Part shown: positions 8,980-20,857 of the stretch, in pieces
Numbering within the stretch: position 1 is the stretch's first letter
Layout: each line of letters opens with the position of its first letter
NCBI RefSeq assembly: GCF_965638725.1
Contig: NC_134981.1
Span: 41,878,849 to 41,942,848 of the forward strand
Origin: Aptenodytes patagonicus
Taxonomy: Eukaryota; Chordata; Aves; Sphenisciformes; Spheniscidae
Reading direction: 5' to 3'
DNA: 64,000 nucleotides
The notes under the pieces: generated by a model
Told to the model about the DNA's origin: nothing
Seen by the model: only the letters and a program-made list of their open reading frames with translations
Database searches by the model: none
Made by a program: the position numbers and the translations under genes

Positions 8980-11900
8980 CTTAAAAGGTTTCACTGTGTG
9001 ATAATCCTTGAAATGCTGGCTGAATTTTGCAGTCGCACTAGCTTCAGGATTTCCTGTACCTGGTTCAGAATGAGAAATGTTCCTGTGACATAATGTAGAA
9101 ACCTGAGATGCCTATGAGCTAGAGTATCTTAGTGCACCTGTTTGAAACCTTTTTTTTTTTAACTTGGAACATACTGCTGAATGAAATTGAATTTATGGAG
9201 GCATAGGCTGTTATGGTATATTGTGGAAGATGAGGTTTTGTAAACTCTCAGATACTTCTGTCCTGTTGTTTCAAAAGTGTCTCTAATTTCATTCTGCCTG
9301 TGAAATGACTTGCAACTGTGCTGCCAAACTTCTCTGTTCTTCATGGCTGATACTAAGAGGAAAGACAGAGGCAACTTCTGTGCTGAGGCACTTTGCATGA
9401 CAATGAATGTCAGTTTTGAAAGACACTGTAACAGTGAGTGCACAATAGAGAACCTGAAGTAGTCTGTGCACTGCTGGAAAAGACCCTCTTAAGAACTTCT
9501 ACATCTAAAATTTACAGCTTGAGCTGCTTTCAGCACCCCATTCTACTGACTTGGTTCAGCCACTGATCCTTGCTGGTTACTTTAGGCTGGAGACTCTTCC
9601 AAAGCTATTGCATGCCAGAAGGTTTACCTGCATACTGCTTAATCAACATGGTTACAAGATGAATCTCTTGCACGTTGAGGCTCTCTACTGCATATAAAGC
9701 AACCAAAATGCCATATTTTAGCTGTCTCAGTATGGTACTGCTAATTAAACAGTAGTTGGGGGACAAAAAGGAAATCATACTGACGTATATCTTGGTACAA
9801 AGGCTGTTTTATGAAAATGGATGTTTTCACTTTTGCAACTGCAAAAATATTGAATCCTTGTCTTGTGCCTCCAGCTGGCATAAATCTTATGCTAGATCTA
9901 AGTGATACCCTTTCAACTCAATGTCAGCCCTTGATATCAGAAAAGCCATCAAATAAAAGCCTTTATGAGCAAATTCTGAAGCACATAAATACCTGCAACT
10001 ACCTATCAAGTTGTTATGCATAAAGAAGGTGTGTCCCCAATAGAGAAACTGCAGGTTTTATTAGCTGTAGTGATACATGATGTTGTATGATGAGGGTCAC
10101 CCTCCCAACCTTCACATTTTTCTTTAATACAGGATATGTAAAATACAAAATGCAATCAATGTTTAAGGGCATTTACTTAAGATAGCCTCCCTTTGTTCTC
10201 TGATATCTTCAAATTATATTGATTTAAAACCTGTCCCACTTAATTGAGCATACCCAGAAGTAAAACTCTTGGGGTTTTTTTTTCAGTGTACCATTTTTCC
10301 TTTTAGTATCTTTCATGGGAGGGTTACTACCACAAAAATAATGTGAAGGTGTCAACTAATGGACAGTTAAACAATCTTATTTGTTATGTCACATGATCCA
10401 TGACCACAAATAGCCAGGACCTCTCTTATATTTATAGTCTGCAAGATGGCATCTTTAGCTGCAAAATGCCTTCTAAAATGCTGCCCAAGTTTTAGATGAC
10501 TAAATCAGATTAGATTGTGTCAGTTACTAAACTGATATCGTAACTTATTGCAGTGCCTGTAAATCCTTTAGGGCTGGCTCCCAATAACTGGGATCACAGC
10601 ACAAGCTGGTATATCGGTGGTGTGCAGTATGGAACCACATGTCCCAGCAGGTCAAAAGAATATGATAAAAGTTCTTTTTTTTTTTTTATTCCTTTCTCCA
10701 AGATAATAGCTCTGCAAATCAGCAACTTGAAAAAATCCTCACCTGCTGAACCAAGAAAGGAATAAAACCATTATCTTTGATGCAGTACTTGATAGTAATA
10801 TTTACTGTATTTTTATGGGGGTGAGGGAAGAGTTTCCTAACCTTGATTGCTCTTAAGAATGCTTTTTATCTTATTTTGTTGTTATTGCTTAAGTGTCTTC
10901 TAAACTTGTCTAACCTGTAAACTGTGCGCCTCCCTCTTCTATTTGACTAGTAGCAGCTTCACCCTTTCCTTATTTATTTAAAGCCATGATAACCAGCATA
11001 CTAAAATGGCATCAAGTAAAGTTAGTTTGAATAATGACTGATGGTGCAAAGTTCTCCTCTATAATAGAATGAAGCTCATAAAGGATCAGCTCCAAATTGC
11101 AATGATACCCTGCCTTCAAGCATTTGCTCTGATTTTAAGGCTTTTCCATGTATTCTTGTTCAACACATAGAAAAACAATTTTTTGTGAGTCCCTTGAGTG
11201 TTTCTCTGTATGTAATGTATTAGATATTCAAGCTTCAGTAATAGTTTCATTTAATAAAAAAATAAAAATAAAAATAAAAAGCAAGCAAGTTTTGGAGAAT
11301 TGATTTGCTTTGTTGAAAAGTACTATCAATTACAGAGACATTTCGGGTAGTTCCAGCATGATTAATGCAAACATACTTTTGTTTATTAAGTAAGTGCTTT
11401 ATTTATACAGGAGTGATTTTACCTTGATCACATTTAGCTATTTGCAGGGAAAGGGGGAATAGCTTAAGTGTTGCAATATAGTATTGTGAAATTACTGGCT
11501 AGTAGAAAATGATGAGCAAGTCTACATATGGCTCTCACACATCAGACTCTGGCCACTGTTAAGCTGAAATCCTGTGGTTCTTGACCACAACCAGTATTCT
11601 TATTGTATAAGAGGCTCAATTAGGAATGGGTCTACCAACCTTTCAAAGGCAGAAGGAAAATAACTCAAGATCAGGCAGTGGCACGGCTGCGCTGTTTACA
11701 AATGGCCATCTGAGCCTCCACAGCCTTGCAACTCAAGTTGTTATGTTAGAGCCTATCTAGCTTGTGTTCTCTGCATGAAGGCTCTTAAGGGTAAGATAAC
11801 TGGATCTCTGCTTCTAAATAAGGGTAGTTGCTGAAGTACCTCTTGAGTTTCCTTGTTTCTCAGTCCTTGGAACTGTGGGACATTCTTCCAGAGTGGGTTC

Positions 11901-12509
11901 TCTTTTCAGAGATGCCAATCTAAGGCTGGCTTGTTCTCCCTGAAATTTCTGCCTAGACTGAAAAACCTTTCCAAGATTTAGGGTGCCAAAGATGCACTAG
12001 CTGTGTGGTGTTCCTGATGGCTAGTGCTGAATCACTCAATCAGAGCCCTGTGAGAAAGGAACAGGCTGGTAAAGCTGAAACCCATCATTTTTTGAGAAAG
12101 ATGTCTTTTAGGCAGCCTGGCTGCATTAATTGAACAGTGACTTCTCTCAACTAAAAGGAGAATACTTTTGGGAAACAGGACCAAGCTTTGAAAGCTCTCA
12201 GCTGTTTGCTGTGCCTGGTTCTCGTTAAACTTTTTCAGTTTTCTTCTATACCATACAAAATATGTAATGCTCAACAGTATCATAAACCTTGTAACACTGT
12301 GTGCTGGGAATGCTGCTAGGATCACTCGAGTCTTGTGGTCCTCATTGGGATTACAGTCATGCCACTTGCTAATAAACTGACCAAAGGAATGTCTTGAAAA
12401 GGAGAAGCAGCCCCTCTCTATTAGGTAGCCACCAGCATTCATACCAGCTCCATTTTTGTCCAAAAGCAGAAGTGTGAACAAATCATCACTTCCTATAACT
12501 CTCAAATCC
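8980..12509. other. Intergenic, no supported gene
   Basis: AT-rich sequence with an (AAAAT)n-like run near 11257-11280. One long minus-strand open frame (12032-12511, 159 codons from a TTG) contains a hydrophobic stretch. It matches no family I recognise and has no ATG at its start. No CR1 or LTR was recognised. Confidence 0.5.
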
Positions 12510-13286
12510 AAACTTCCTGTCAGAGCCCTGAGGGCATTAATAGGCCTTAATGGCCCTGACCATCCTCACTTGGGGCCTCCACCTGCACTCTCTGCCCATG
12601 GGCTCCATTTCAGCTCAGGCTTGTGCCTTCAGTCCCTGCCAGAGCTATGTTGTAGGAGTGCTGGTTTCCAGCTGTACATCTGCCTAGACATGGACCCTGT
12701 TGATATGGACCCCAACCCATAGACTGACTTTCCAGCTTGACTTTGGTCCTGCCTTGTCACTATGGACCTGCCTGGTGATCACTGGGCTGTGTCTGACCCT
12801 GTTTACCCTCACCAGACCTGATCCTGAGCTTCAGATTGACTTCCTGGCTTGACCTCAGACCTGCCTCATCACCATGACCTTGCCTGGTCATCCATCTCTG
12901 GCTCTGTCCCACTCATCTTGCTTGGGGACTGTGGGACTGGGCCCTGGTTGGTGAGGCCCATGTGATCCCCCTCGGATCTTGTCTCTTAGGGAGCAGCTAT
13001 CTCTTACTACTCCCTGACATTTTCTGGGCCTTTGGGTATGGCATTGAAGCTCCTTCTTTCAGGATAGCTGTTCAAAACCAAAAGTGGAGACAGCAGTTCA
13101 GATTTGTCTTAGCTCCTGCAACAATGCATGTGCAGCTAGTAGGTGGGTAGTAGTCTGCCTACATGCTTTTTTGGGTTCTTTTAAGTTGGGTTTCTGTGTA
13201 CCTTCTTATTCTGCCTTATTAAATTAAATAGTATAGAAAAGGCCTCTAATAAACCTTTCCTAAATCTCCCTTTTCTCCCTTTTTTT
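12510..13286. repeat. GC-richer segment with degenerate internal repeats, possibly an old repeat
   Basis: Two similar blocks (cttgac...gacctgcctgg at about 12737 and 12849) lie roughly 112 bp apart, in a segment clearly richer in C and G than its surroundings. The right part (13190-13260) becomes A/T rich and has ttattaaattaaa and aataaa. That would suit a decayed LTR 3' part, but no ends or target duplication could be fixed. Confidence 0.35.
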
Positions 13287-13856
13287 TGTGGGTTAACTTC
13301 GGTAGGCAGCTAAGCCCCACACAGTCGCTTGCTCCTTCCTCCCCAGTGGGATGGGGGAGAGAATTGCATGGGTAAAAGTGAGAAAACTCGTGGGTCAAGA
13401 TATAGACAGTTTAATATGTAAAGCAAAAGCTGCACGTATAAACAAAGCAAAACAAGGAATTCATTCACTACTTCCCATCGGCAGGCAGGTGTTCAGCCAT
13501 CTCCAGGAAAGCAGGGCTTCATCATGCGTAATGGTTACTTAGGAAGACAAATGCCGTAACTCCGAATGTCCCCCCTTCCTCCTTCTTTTCCGCAGTTTTT
13601 ATTGCTGAGCATGATGTCATATGGTATGGAATATCCCTTTGATCAGTTGGGGTCAGCTGTCCCAGCTGTATCCCCTCCCAACTTCTTGCCCACCCCCAGC
13701 CTACTCACTGGCGGGGCAGTGTGAGAAACAGAGAAGGCCTTGACGCTGTGCAAACATTGTTCAGCAATAGCTAAAACATTGGTCACAAATCCAAAACATA
13801 GCACCATACAGGCTACTATGAAGAAAATTAACTCTATCCCAGCCAAAACCAGTACA
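13287..13856 (-). mobile_element. Solo LTR, older family
   Basis: On the minus strand the element starts TGTACTGG at 13856 and ends near CCCACA at 13287, about 570 bp. The order of blocks matches the other LTRs: 'gggatagagttaatttt' start block, CRE-like region decayed to tgacatca, polyadenylation region, C-rich U5. No internal viral sequence flanks it. The left end runs into a T tract, so the target duplication is unclear; ccctt occurs on both sides if T-tract slippage is allowed. Confidence 0.88.
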
Positions 13857-14516
13857 CCCTTTCAGGAACAATTTTAAAAATTAGACTGAGTAGAATGAGA
13901 ATAAATTAAAAAAATTGCACGAACTCAGAAATAATTTAGCATTTGCTGTTAAAGTGAATTTCTTTGAATTCTGAAAACAGTAATCCTGGCAAACATCTTG
14001 TACACAGACTGAATTAATACCAACAAAACAAAACTGAGTAGCTCCTAATTTTCTGGTTTTGTTCTTGATAAACCTCTCCTGACCATTTCTGGCAGCTTGG
14101 TTTTTTCCCCTCTAATGTAAAATTCATGACATAAATGAAAGCCACAGGGCCTAATAAAATACAACTGAGGATTCTGTCCATAATAATAATAATAATAATA
14201 ATTGTTTAGGCTACTGTTACAAGATACATAGTATTATAATAAAAATATTTGTTACTGAGACAAAGTGGACAACACTGGTTGGTAACTGGCATTTGATTAA
14301 AACAGTTTCTTAATTTAGTGGTATGTATGGCAGAATACTGTAACTTAAATTGACAATAGTGATAACTTTGTTTACGAGGATATGCCAAATCCTACTGTTC
14401 AGTGGTAGCCACTCTGTTTAAGAATTGAGAGTAAGGCATACTGCAGTTGGCAGTCTTGGAAAAATTATCTTAATCCTGCTGCCACTAAATACTGTGGAAT
14501 TGTTACCATGGGCTTA
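13857..14516. other. Spacer between two LTRs
   Basis: AT-rich sequence with an (ATA)n microsatellite at about 14181-14203. No gene was recognised. Confidence 0.5.
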
Positions 14517-14521
14517 AATGC

Positions 14522-15612
14522 TGTGGTGAGTTGACCTTGGCTGGTCTCCAGATGCTCACCAAGCTGCTCTATCACTCCCCATTCGCAACAGGACAGGGGA
14601 AGAAAATATGACAAAAAGCTCATGGGTCGAGATAAGGACAGGGAGATTACTTACCAGTTAACCTCATGGGCAAAACAGACTCGACTTAGGGAAATTAATT
14701 TAATTTATTGCCAATTAAACAGAGCAGGATAATGAGAAATAAGAACAAATCTAAAAACACCTTCCCCCCACGCCTCCCTTCTTCCCAGGCTCAACTTCAC
14801 TCCTGACTCTTCCACCTCCTCCCACCTGAAGCAGTGCAGGGGGATGGGGAATGGGGGTTGTGGTCAGTTCGTAATGCTTCATCTCTGCTGCTCCTTCCTC
14901 CTCACGCTCTTGCCCTGCTCCAGCGTGGGGTCCCACCCACGGAATACAGTTCTTCAAGAACTGCTCCAATGTGGGTTCTTCCCATGGGCTGCAGTACTTC
15001 AGGAATGGACTGCTCCAGCGTGGGTCTCCCCACGGGGTCACAGGTCCTGCCAGAAAATCTGCTCCTGCATGGGCTCCTCTCCACGGGCCACAGGTCCTGC
15101 CAGGAGCCTGCTCCAGCGCAGGCTCTCCATGGGCTGCAGCTTCCTTCAGGGCACATCCACCTGCTCCAGCGCAGGGTCCTCCATGGGCTGCAGGGTAGAT
15201 ATCTGCTCCACCGTGGACCTCCATGGGCTGCAGGGGGACAACCTGCCTCACCATGGTCTTCACTACAGGCTACAGGGAAATCTCTGCTCCGGTGCCTGGA
15301 GCACCTCCTCCCCCTCCTTCTTCACTGACCTTGGTGTCTGCATAGTTGTTTCTCTCACATATTCTCACTCCTCTCTCCCAGCTGCTGTTGTGCAGCAGTT
15401 TTTCCCCCCTGCTTCTAAAAAATGTTATCACAGAGGTGCTACCACTGCCACTGATTGGCTCAGCCTTGGCCAGCAGCAGGTCCGTCTTGGAGCCAGCTGA
15501 AACTGGCTCTGTCGGACATGGCGGCAGCTTCTGGTGTCTTGTCACAGAAGCCACCCCTATAGCCCCCCACCCTGCTCCGCTACTGAAAACCTTGCCACGA
15601 AAACCCAACACA
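14522..15612 (-). mobile_element. Solo LTR of a long (1.1 kb) family
   Basis: Minus-strand LTR with ends TGTGTTGG (15612 side) and CACCACA (14522 side). It has an exact 5-bp target duplication, aatgc, at 14517-14521 and 15613-15617. The central 15000-15300 part is a degenerate GC-rich repeat built around 'ctgcagcccatgg' blocks. The family is shared with 50655-51707. It holds an open frame discussed under 14751-15254. Confidence 0.92.
14751..15254 (-). other. Open reading frame inside the long LTR
   Basis: From the ATG at 15254 this frame stays open to 14751 (about 167 codons). Its beginning (TMVRQVVPLQPME) and end (RVRSEVEPGKKGGVG) match the frame at 51024-51473 in the other copy; the middle is shifted or rearranged. 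No domain is recognised. Other frames of the same segment are also open, so composition may explain part of this. Some retroviruses carry an accessory gene in the LTR, for example the MMTV sag gene, but no similarity to that is claimed. Confidence 0.3.
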
Positions 15613-15846
15613 AATGCTAGGAGGACTGGATTACAACTCTGTCTTAAACACTTATGAGGAAAAGGTGATGCGCCTTGTGCTTATTTATGTACTCTTGTTT
15701 ATAGTACAGCATTTAGAAATCTATTAATAATTAATTTAACCTCAAGATTAATTCAACCTCGAGCTGAATGACACAAGTAACTCACGAGACAGAGGAGACT
15801 CGACCCTTGTCTCTGCTCGGGGCAGAAGGAAGAACCTTCCCCTAAA

Positions 15847-16496
15847 TTGCCCCTATGTAACAGATATGATGCTCTAGAGTTGGAGAATGAAGACCACATG
15901 AATAACGGACAGGATCCAGGAAAATCTGACCATGCAAAGTTGATCCAACCACCCAACTGCATTAGAACCAGTGCCACCAGGAAAGCACATAAAGTATTAG
16001 TAATTGGAGACTCTTTACTGAGGGGCACCGAAGCACCCCTCTGCCATCCAGACAATTTCTCTAGAGAAGTCTGCTGCCTACCAGGAGCTCGCATTCGTGA
16101 CATCACTGAGAGGCTGCTGAGCCTGGTGAACCCTACAGATTATCATCCGTTCCTACTATTCCACGTAGGGTCCAATGATACTGCAACGAGGCAACTTAGA
16201 ACCATCAAAAGAGACTATATGTTCCTTAGAGCAATGTTAAAAGGATCTGGAGCACAGGTGGTGTTCTCCTCTATCCTCCCAGTCAGAGGAAGGGGTTCAG
16301 GAAGGAGGAAATGAATTGAACAGGTGAATGCCTGGCTGCGTAACTGGTGCCATACTCAAGGTTTTGGCTTCTATGATCATGGCTCTACCTTTGAGAAGCC
16401 GGGTCTGTTGGGATCTGATGGGATTCACCTGACCAAGTGGGGCAAGAGGGTCTTCACCAACCAGCTGGCCAGACTTATAAGGAGGGCTTTAAACTA
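15847..16496 (+). pseudogene. CR1 ORF1 (esterase-like protein), broken
   Basis: The frame encodes the CR1 ORF1 C-terminal esterase-like domain with GDSLL, HVGSND and DGIHL blocks, which would supply the catalytic Ser, Asn and Asp-His. One stop at about 16312-16314, after GSGRRK, splits the protein. The same frame then continues to the natural end RLIRRALN and a TAG at about 16496. In CR1 this protein accompanies the RNA and may act on membranes; that role is from the family, not from this copy. The N-terminal part before the window of homology was not recognised. Confidence 0.8.
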
Positions 16497-16639
16497 GATT
16501 TAGTGGGGGAAGGGGGTGGAGTTTTGAGCACCACACAGGAGCCAGGAGCCGCTGATGTATTAGGAACCAACAGGGAAACACCTGTGAAAAGCCTCAAAGG
16601 AATTAGGGTGTGTTCCTCTAAAAAGGTGACAAGGCTGAT

Positions 16640-18835
16640 AGCCCAGCTGAAGAGCCTCTATACCAATGCATGCAGCATGGGCAACAAAGAGGAGGAGATG
16701 GAAGCCACTGTGTGGCTAGAAAGCTATGATGTAATAGCTATTGCTGAAATGTGATGGGGCGAATCACATGACTGGAGCGCTGCAATTGATGGCTATAAGC
16801 TGTTCAGAAGGAACAGGCAAGGAAGGAGGGGTGGGGGGGTTGCCCTCTATGTAAAAAAAATGGATTGACTGCACAGAGCTGTCTTTGAAAAACAGCGATG
16901 AACAGGTTGAGAGCTTATGGGTAAAAATTAGGGGCCAAGCCAACAAAGGAAACCTTGTGGTTGGTGTTTACTACAGGCCGCCTGATCAAGGGGAGCCTGT
17001 TGACAAAGCGTTCTTACTTCAACTGCAGGAAGCATCACGCTCGCAGGCTCTGATCCTGCTGGGGGACTTCAATTACCCTGACATCTGCTGGAAAAGCAGC
17101 ACAGCAAGCTGTGAGAAGTCCAGGAGACTCTTGGTGTGCATCGAGGATAATTTCTTAATCCAGGTGATAGACAGCCTGACCAGAGGAGAAGGGTTACTGG
17201 ACCTCTTGCTCACCAACACAGATGAAGTAATTAGAGAGGTTAATATTGGTGGCAGCCTGGGCTGCAGTGATCACGCCCTAGTGGAGGGAAGCTTGAGGGA
17301 CCCTGAATTTTAGGAGAGCAAACTTTCAGTTGTTTAAGGAACTAGTGGATGGGACCCCCTGGGAAACTGCCCTCAGGGACAAAGGAGCAGAAGAGAGCTG
17401 GCAGCTCTTTAAGGACATCTTTCTTAGACCACAAGAGCTCTTGATTCCCATGTGCAAGATATCAGGCAAGGAAGGCAGGAGACCGGCATAGCCATGACCT
17501 CCTGGTCAAACTAAAGGGCAAGAAGGAAATGCACAGGCAGTGGAACCAGGGGCATGTATCCTGGGAAGAATATAGGGATGCTGCCTGGATGTGTAGACAT
17601 GGGACCAGGAAAGCTAAGGCGCAGCTGGAGATGAATTTGGTGAGGGATGCAAAGAATAATAAGAGGGGCTTCTACAATTACATCGGCCAGAAAAGAAAGA
17701 TTAAAGAAAATGTACACCCTTGATAAATAAGACAGGGGAGCTGGTGACAATCAACATGGAGAAGGCTGAGGTACTCAACACTTTTTTTGCCTCATTTTTC
17801 AATGGTAATCTCTCTTCCCACATCCCTCAAGCCCCTGAACCTCAAGGCAGGGACTGGGGGAATGAAGGCCCTCCCATCTTGTAGGAGAAGATCAGGTTCG
17901 AGACCACCTGAGGAACCTGAACGTACACAAGTCCATGGGACCCGACGAGATGCATCCCAGGGTCCTGAGGGAACTGGCTGATGTAGTTGCCTAGCCACTC
18001 TCCATCATATTTGAAAAGTCATGGCAGTCAGGCGAGGTCCCCAGTGACTGGAAAAGGGGAAACATCACGCCCATTTTTAAAAATGGTGAAAAGGAGGACC
18101 CTGGGAACTACCGACCAGTCAGCCTCACCTCTGTGCCTGGTAAGATCATGGAACAGATCCTCCTGGAAGACATGTCGAACCATATGCGGGACGGGGAGGT
18201 GATTAGAGACAGCCAACATGGCTTCACCAAGGGCAGATCGGGCCTGACTAATCTAGTGGCCTTCTACAATGGAGAGACTGCATGAGTGGACAAGGGAAGA
18301 GCTACAGATGTCATCTGCCTGGACTTCTGTAAGGCCTTTGATACGGTCCCCCACAACATTCTTGCCTCTAAGCTGGAGAGAGATGGGTTTGATGGATGGG
18401 ACTATTTGATGGATAAGGAATTGGCTGGATGGCCACGTCCAAAGAGTTCTAGTCAATGGCTCAATGTCCAAGTGGAAACCAGTAATGAGTGGTGTCCCTC
18501 AAGGGTCTGTACTGGGACCAATACTATTTAATATCTTCATCAATGACATAGACAGTGGGATTGAGTGCACCCTCAGCAAGTTTGCAGATGACACCAAGCT
18601 GAGTGGTGCAGTTGATTTGCTAGAGGGAAGGGATGCCATCCAGAGGGACCTGGACAGGCTTGAGAACTGGGCCCATGTGAACCTCATGAAGTTCAAGAAG
18701 GCCAAGTGCAAGGTCCTGCACCTGGGTCGGGGCAACCCCCAGTATCAATACAGGCTGGGGATGAAGGGATTGAGAGCAGCCCTGCCGAGAAGGACTTGGG
18801 GGTACTGGTGGATGAAAAGCTGGACGTGAGCCGGC
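16640..18835 (+). pseudogene. CR1 ORF2 (AP endonuclease-reverse transcriptase), broken
   Basis: Endonuclease blocks come first (TNACS, GVYYRPPDQ, GDFN, SDHALV), followed by the linker and the reverse transcriptase fingers and palm. The catalytic Asp residues in DFCKAFD and FADD are retained, but a TGA after AIAEM, a TAG after DPEF, a stop near 18282 and several frameshifts break the frame. Homology continues to about 19380 in a shifted frame (18706-19161). In a live CR1 this protein nicks the target and copies the RNA at the nick. This copy cannot make it. Confidence 0.85.
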
Positions 18836-19463
18836 AATGTGTGCTTGCAGCCCAGAAGGCCAATCGTATCCTGGGCTGCATCAAAAGAAGCGTGGCCAGC
18901 AGGTTGAGGGAGGTGATTCTGCCCCTCTACTCTGCTCTGGTGAGACCCCACCTGGAGTACCGCATCCAGCTCTGGAGCCCTCAGCGCAGGAAAGACATGG
19001 ACCTGTTGGAGTGGGTCCAGAGGAGGGTCACAAAAATGATCAGGGGGATGGGACACCTCTCCTATGAAGAAAGGCTGAGAGAGTTGGGGTTGTTCAGCCT
19101 GGAGAAGAGAAGGCTCCGGGGAGACCTTATTATGGCCTTTCAATACTTAAAGGGGGCTTAGAAGAAAGGTGGGGACAAACTTTTTAGCAGGGCCTGTAGC
19201 GATAGGACAAGGGGTAATGGTTTTAAACTAAAAGAGGGTAGATTCAGACTAGATATAAGGAAGAAATTTTTTACGATGAGGGTGGTGAGACACTGGAACA
19301 GGTTGCCCAGAGAGGTGGTGGATGCCCCATCCCTGGAAACATTCAAGGTCAGGTTGGACGGGGCTCTGGGCAACCTGATCTAGTTGAAGATGTCCCTGCT
19401 CATTGCAGGGAGGTTGGACTAGATGACTTTTAAAGGTCACTTCCAACCCAAACTATTCTATGA

Positions 19464-19936
19464 AAGACGCAGACAGACTGGAGAGGGTCCAAAGGAGGGC
19501 CACGAAGATGATCAAGGGGCTGGAGAACCTGCTCTATGAGGAAAGACTGAAGGTGTTAGGTCTTTTCTCCCTGGAGAACAGAAGGCTTGGGCGGGGGGCC
19601 TCATCACAATATTCCAGTACTTAAAGGGCGGCTACAAAGAGGATGGAGGCTCTCTCTTCACAACGAGCCACATGGAGAAGACAAGGGACAACGGGTACAA
19701 GTTGTACCGGGAGAGGTTTCATCTCGATATAAGAAAGAAATTTTTTACAGTGAGAACAATCAATCACTGGAACAACCTCCCCAGGGACGTGGTAGAGTCC
19801 CCATCACTGGAGGTTTTCAAGATGCGATAGGACAGAGTGCTAGATAATCTCATCTAGGCTCCCTTTCCCACAAAAGGATGGACCAGATGATCTTTTGAGG
19901 TCAATTCCAACCTGGGCTGTTCTATGATTCTATGAT
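19464..19936 (+). mobile_element. Second CR1 3' fragment, abutting the first
   Basis: Sequence from the [12 protein letters not shown] block to the 3' UTR of a different CR1 subfamily, ending in 'ctatgattctatgat'. It joins the tail of the previous CR1 directly, so two insertions have landed head to tail or a recombination has joined them. Reading frame decayed. Confidence 0.85.
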
Positions 19937-19959
19937 CTAACACTGTTGGCTTTTTCTCA

Positions 19960-20340
19960 GGTTTGTGGAACCTAGTTTCATCTTGGTATAAGGGGAGACA
20001 ACTTGTTGCTGAGGTGACAAAGAAACATGCTTTAAGGTGGTCAGTCCCTGGGTAGCAGGGTGTATGGAAGGATTTGGGCAGGTGCCTAAGGCGGTTATCT
20101 CCAATAGCCTGGGATTTTGCACCTTAACAGGCATGTAATCCTGGTAAATTGACACGCCACCTGATAGAAGGGTGCCTTGCCTACCCCCATGAAACCCGGC
20201 AGCTCCTAGCACTGTATTGGGGCTTTTTCTGTGCCTATCGAACTTTCATTCAGCACCATCAGAGGAGCATGGCTGAGACATGGACCCAAACCATATCTGA
20301 GGACACCATGGTTGAGACAGGGACCCAAATCCCAGGTACA
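19960..20340 (+). pseudogene. ERV gag fragment
   Basis: The plus strand from about 20050 aligns with the matrix-like block of the ERV gag ORFs: a WQGVW-like start, W.FAP, CNPGKL, a GCLAYPHE block like that at 58430-58460, and the WG..CAYR motif. A TAA replaces a Glu-like position in the middle (about 20127) and there is a one-base gain at the first Trp. The fragment ends in a short acidic/Thr segment and meets the inverted LTR near 20340. It is nearer to the 58205 copy than to the 7210 copy. Confidence 0.75.
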
Positions 20341-20857
20341 GAAAATAAGAGTGCGAGAAGACTCATGGATTGAGATAACGACAGTTTAATAGGGAAAACA
20401 AAAGCTGCATGCTTGCAAGCAAAGTAAAAAGAGGAATTAATTCCCTGCTTCCTATCAGCAGGCAGATGCCCAGCCACTTCTTGGAAAGCAGGGCCTCAGC
20501 ACATGTAATGGTTGCTTGGGAAGACAAACACCATAACCACAAATGTCCCCCCCCCTTCCTCCTCCTTTCCCTGAGCTTTTATTGTTGAGTGTAATGTCAT
20601 ATGGTATGGAATATCCCTTTGGTCAGTTTGGGTCAGCTTTCCTGGCTATGTCTGCTCCCAACCTTTTGCCTACCCCCAGCTTATTGGCCTTTGGGTGAGG
20701 GGGTTGGAGAGAAAAGCTTTGATGCTGTGCAAGCACTGCTGAGCAATAGCCAAACCATTGGTGTGTTATCAACACTATTTTAGCCACAAATGCAAAGCAC
20801 AGCACCATATAGGCTGCTATGAAGAAAGTTAACTCCATCCCAACCAGACCCAGAACA
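20341..20857 (-). mobile_element. LTR, inverted relative to the adjoining gag fragment, U5 missing
   Basis: On the minus strand it begins TGTTCTGGGTC at 20857 and runs through the common LTR blocks to the 'tctcaatccatgag' part of R/U5. There it meets gag sequence of the opposite orientation. The final C-rich U5 part and the CA end are missing. Confidence 0.82.

Larger units (their letters stand above)
15751..19463 (+). mobile_element. Nearly complete but broken CR1 LINE
   Basis: About 3.7 kb, against roughly 4.5 kb for a full CR1. ORF1 (about 15850-16496) shows the SGNH esterase signatures: GDSLL near 16008, GSND near 16170 and DGIHL near 16420. ORF2 starts with a TNACS block near 16664 and has endonuclease marks GDFNYPDICW (about 17065) and SDHALV (about 17270). 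It continues with RT marks PGNYRPVSL (about 18100), [11 protein letters not shown] (about 18322), GVPQGS and FADDTK (about 18490-18600). Stops and frameshifts interrupt both frames (for example at 16312, 16752, 17311 and 18282). It ends at a short 'attctatga' tail. The element is inactive. Confidence 0.93.

Noticed and set aside
14844..15500. 218-codon plus-strand frame
   Set aside because: It runs antisense through a solo LTR with exact target duplications and has only Cys/Ser/Gly-rich repeat-derived sequence.
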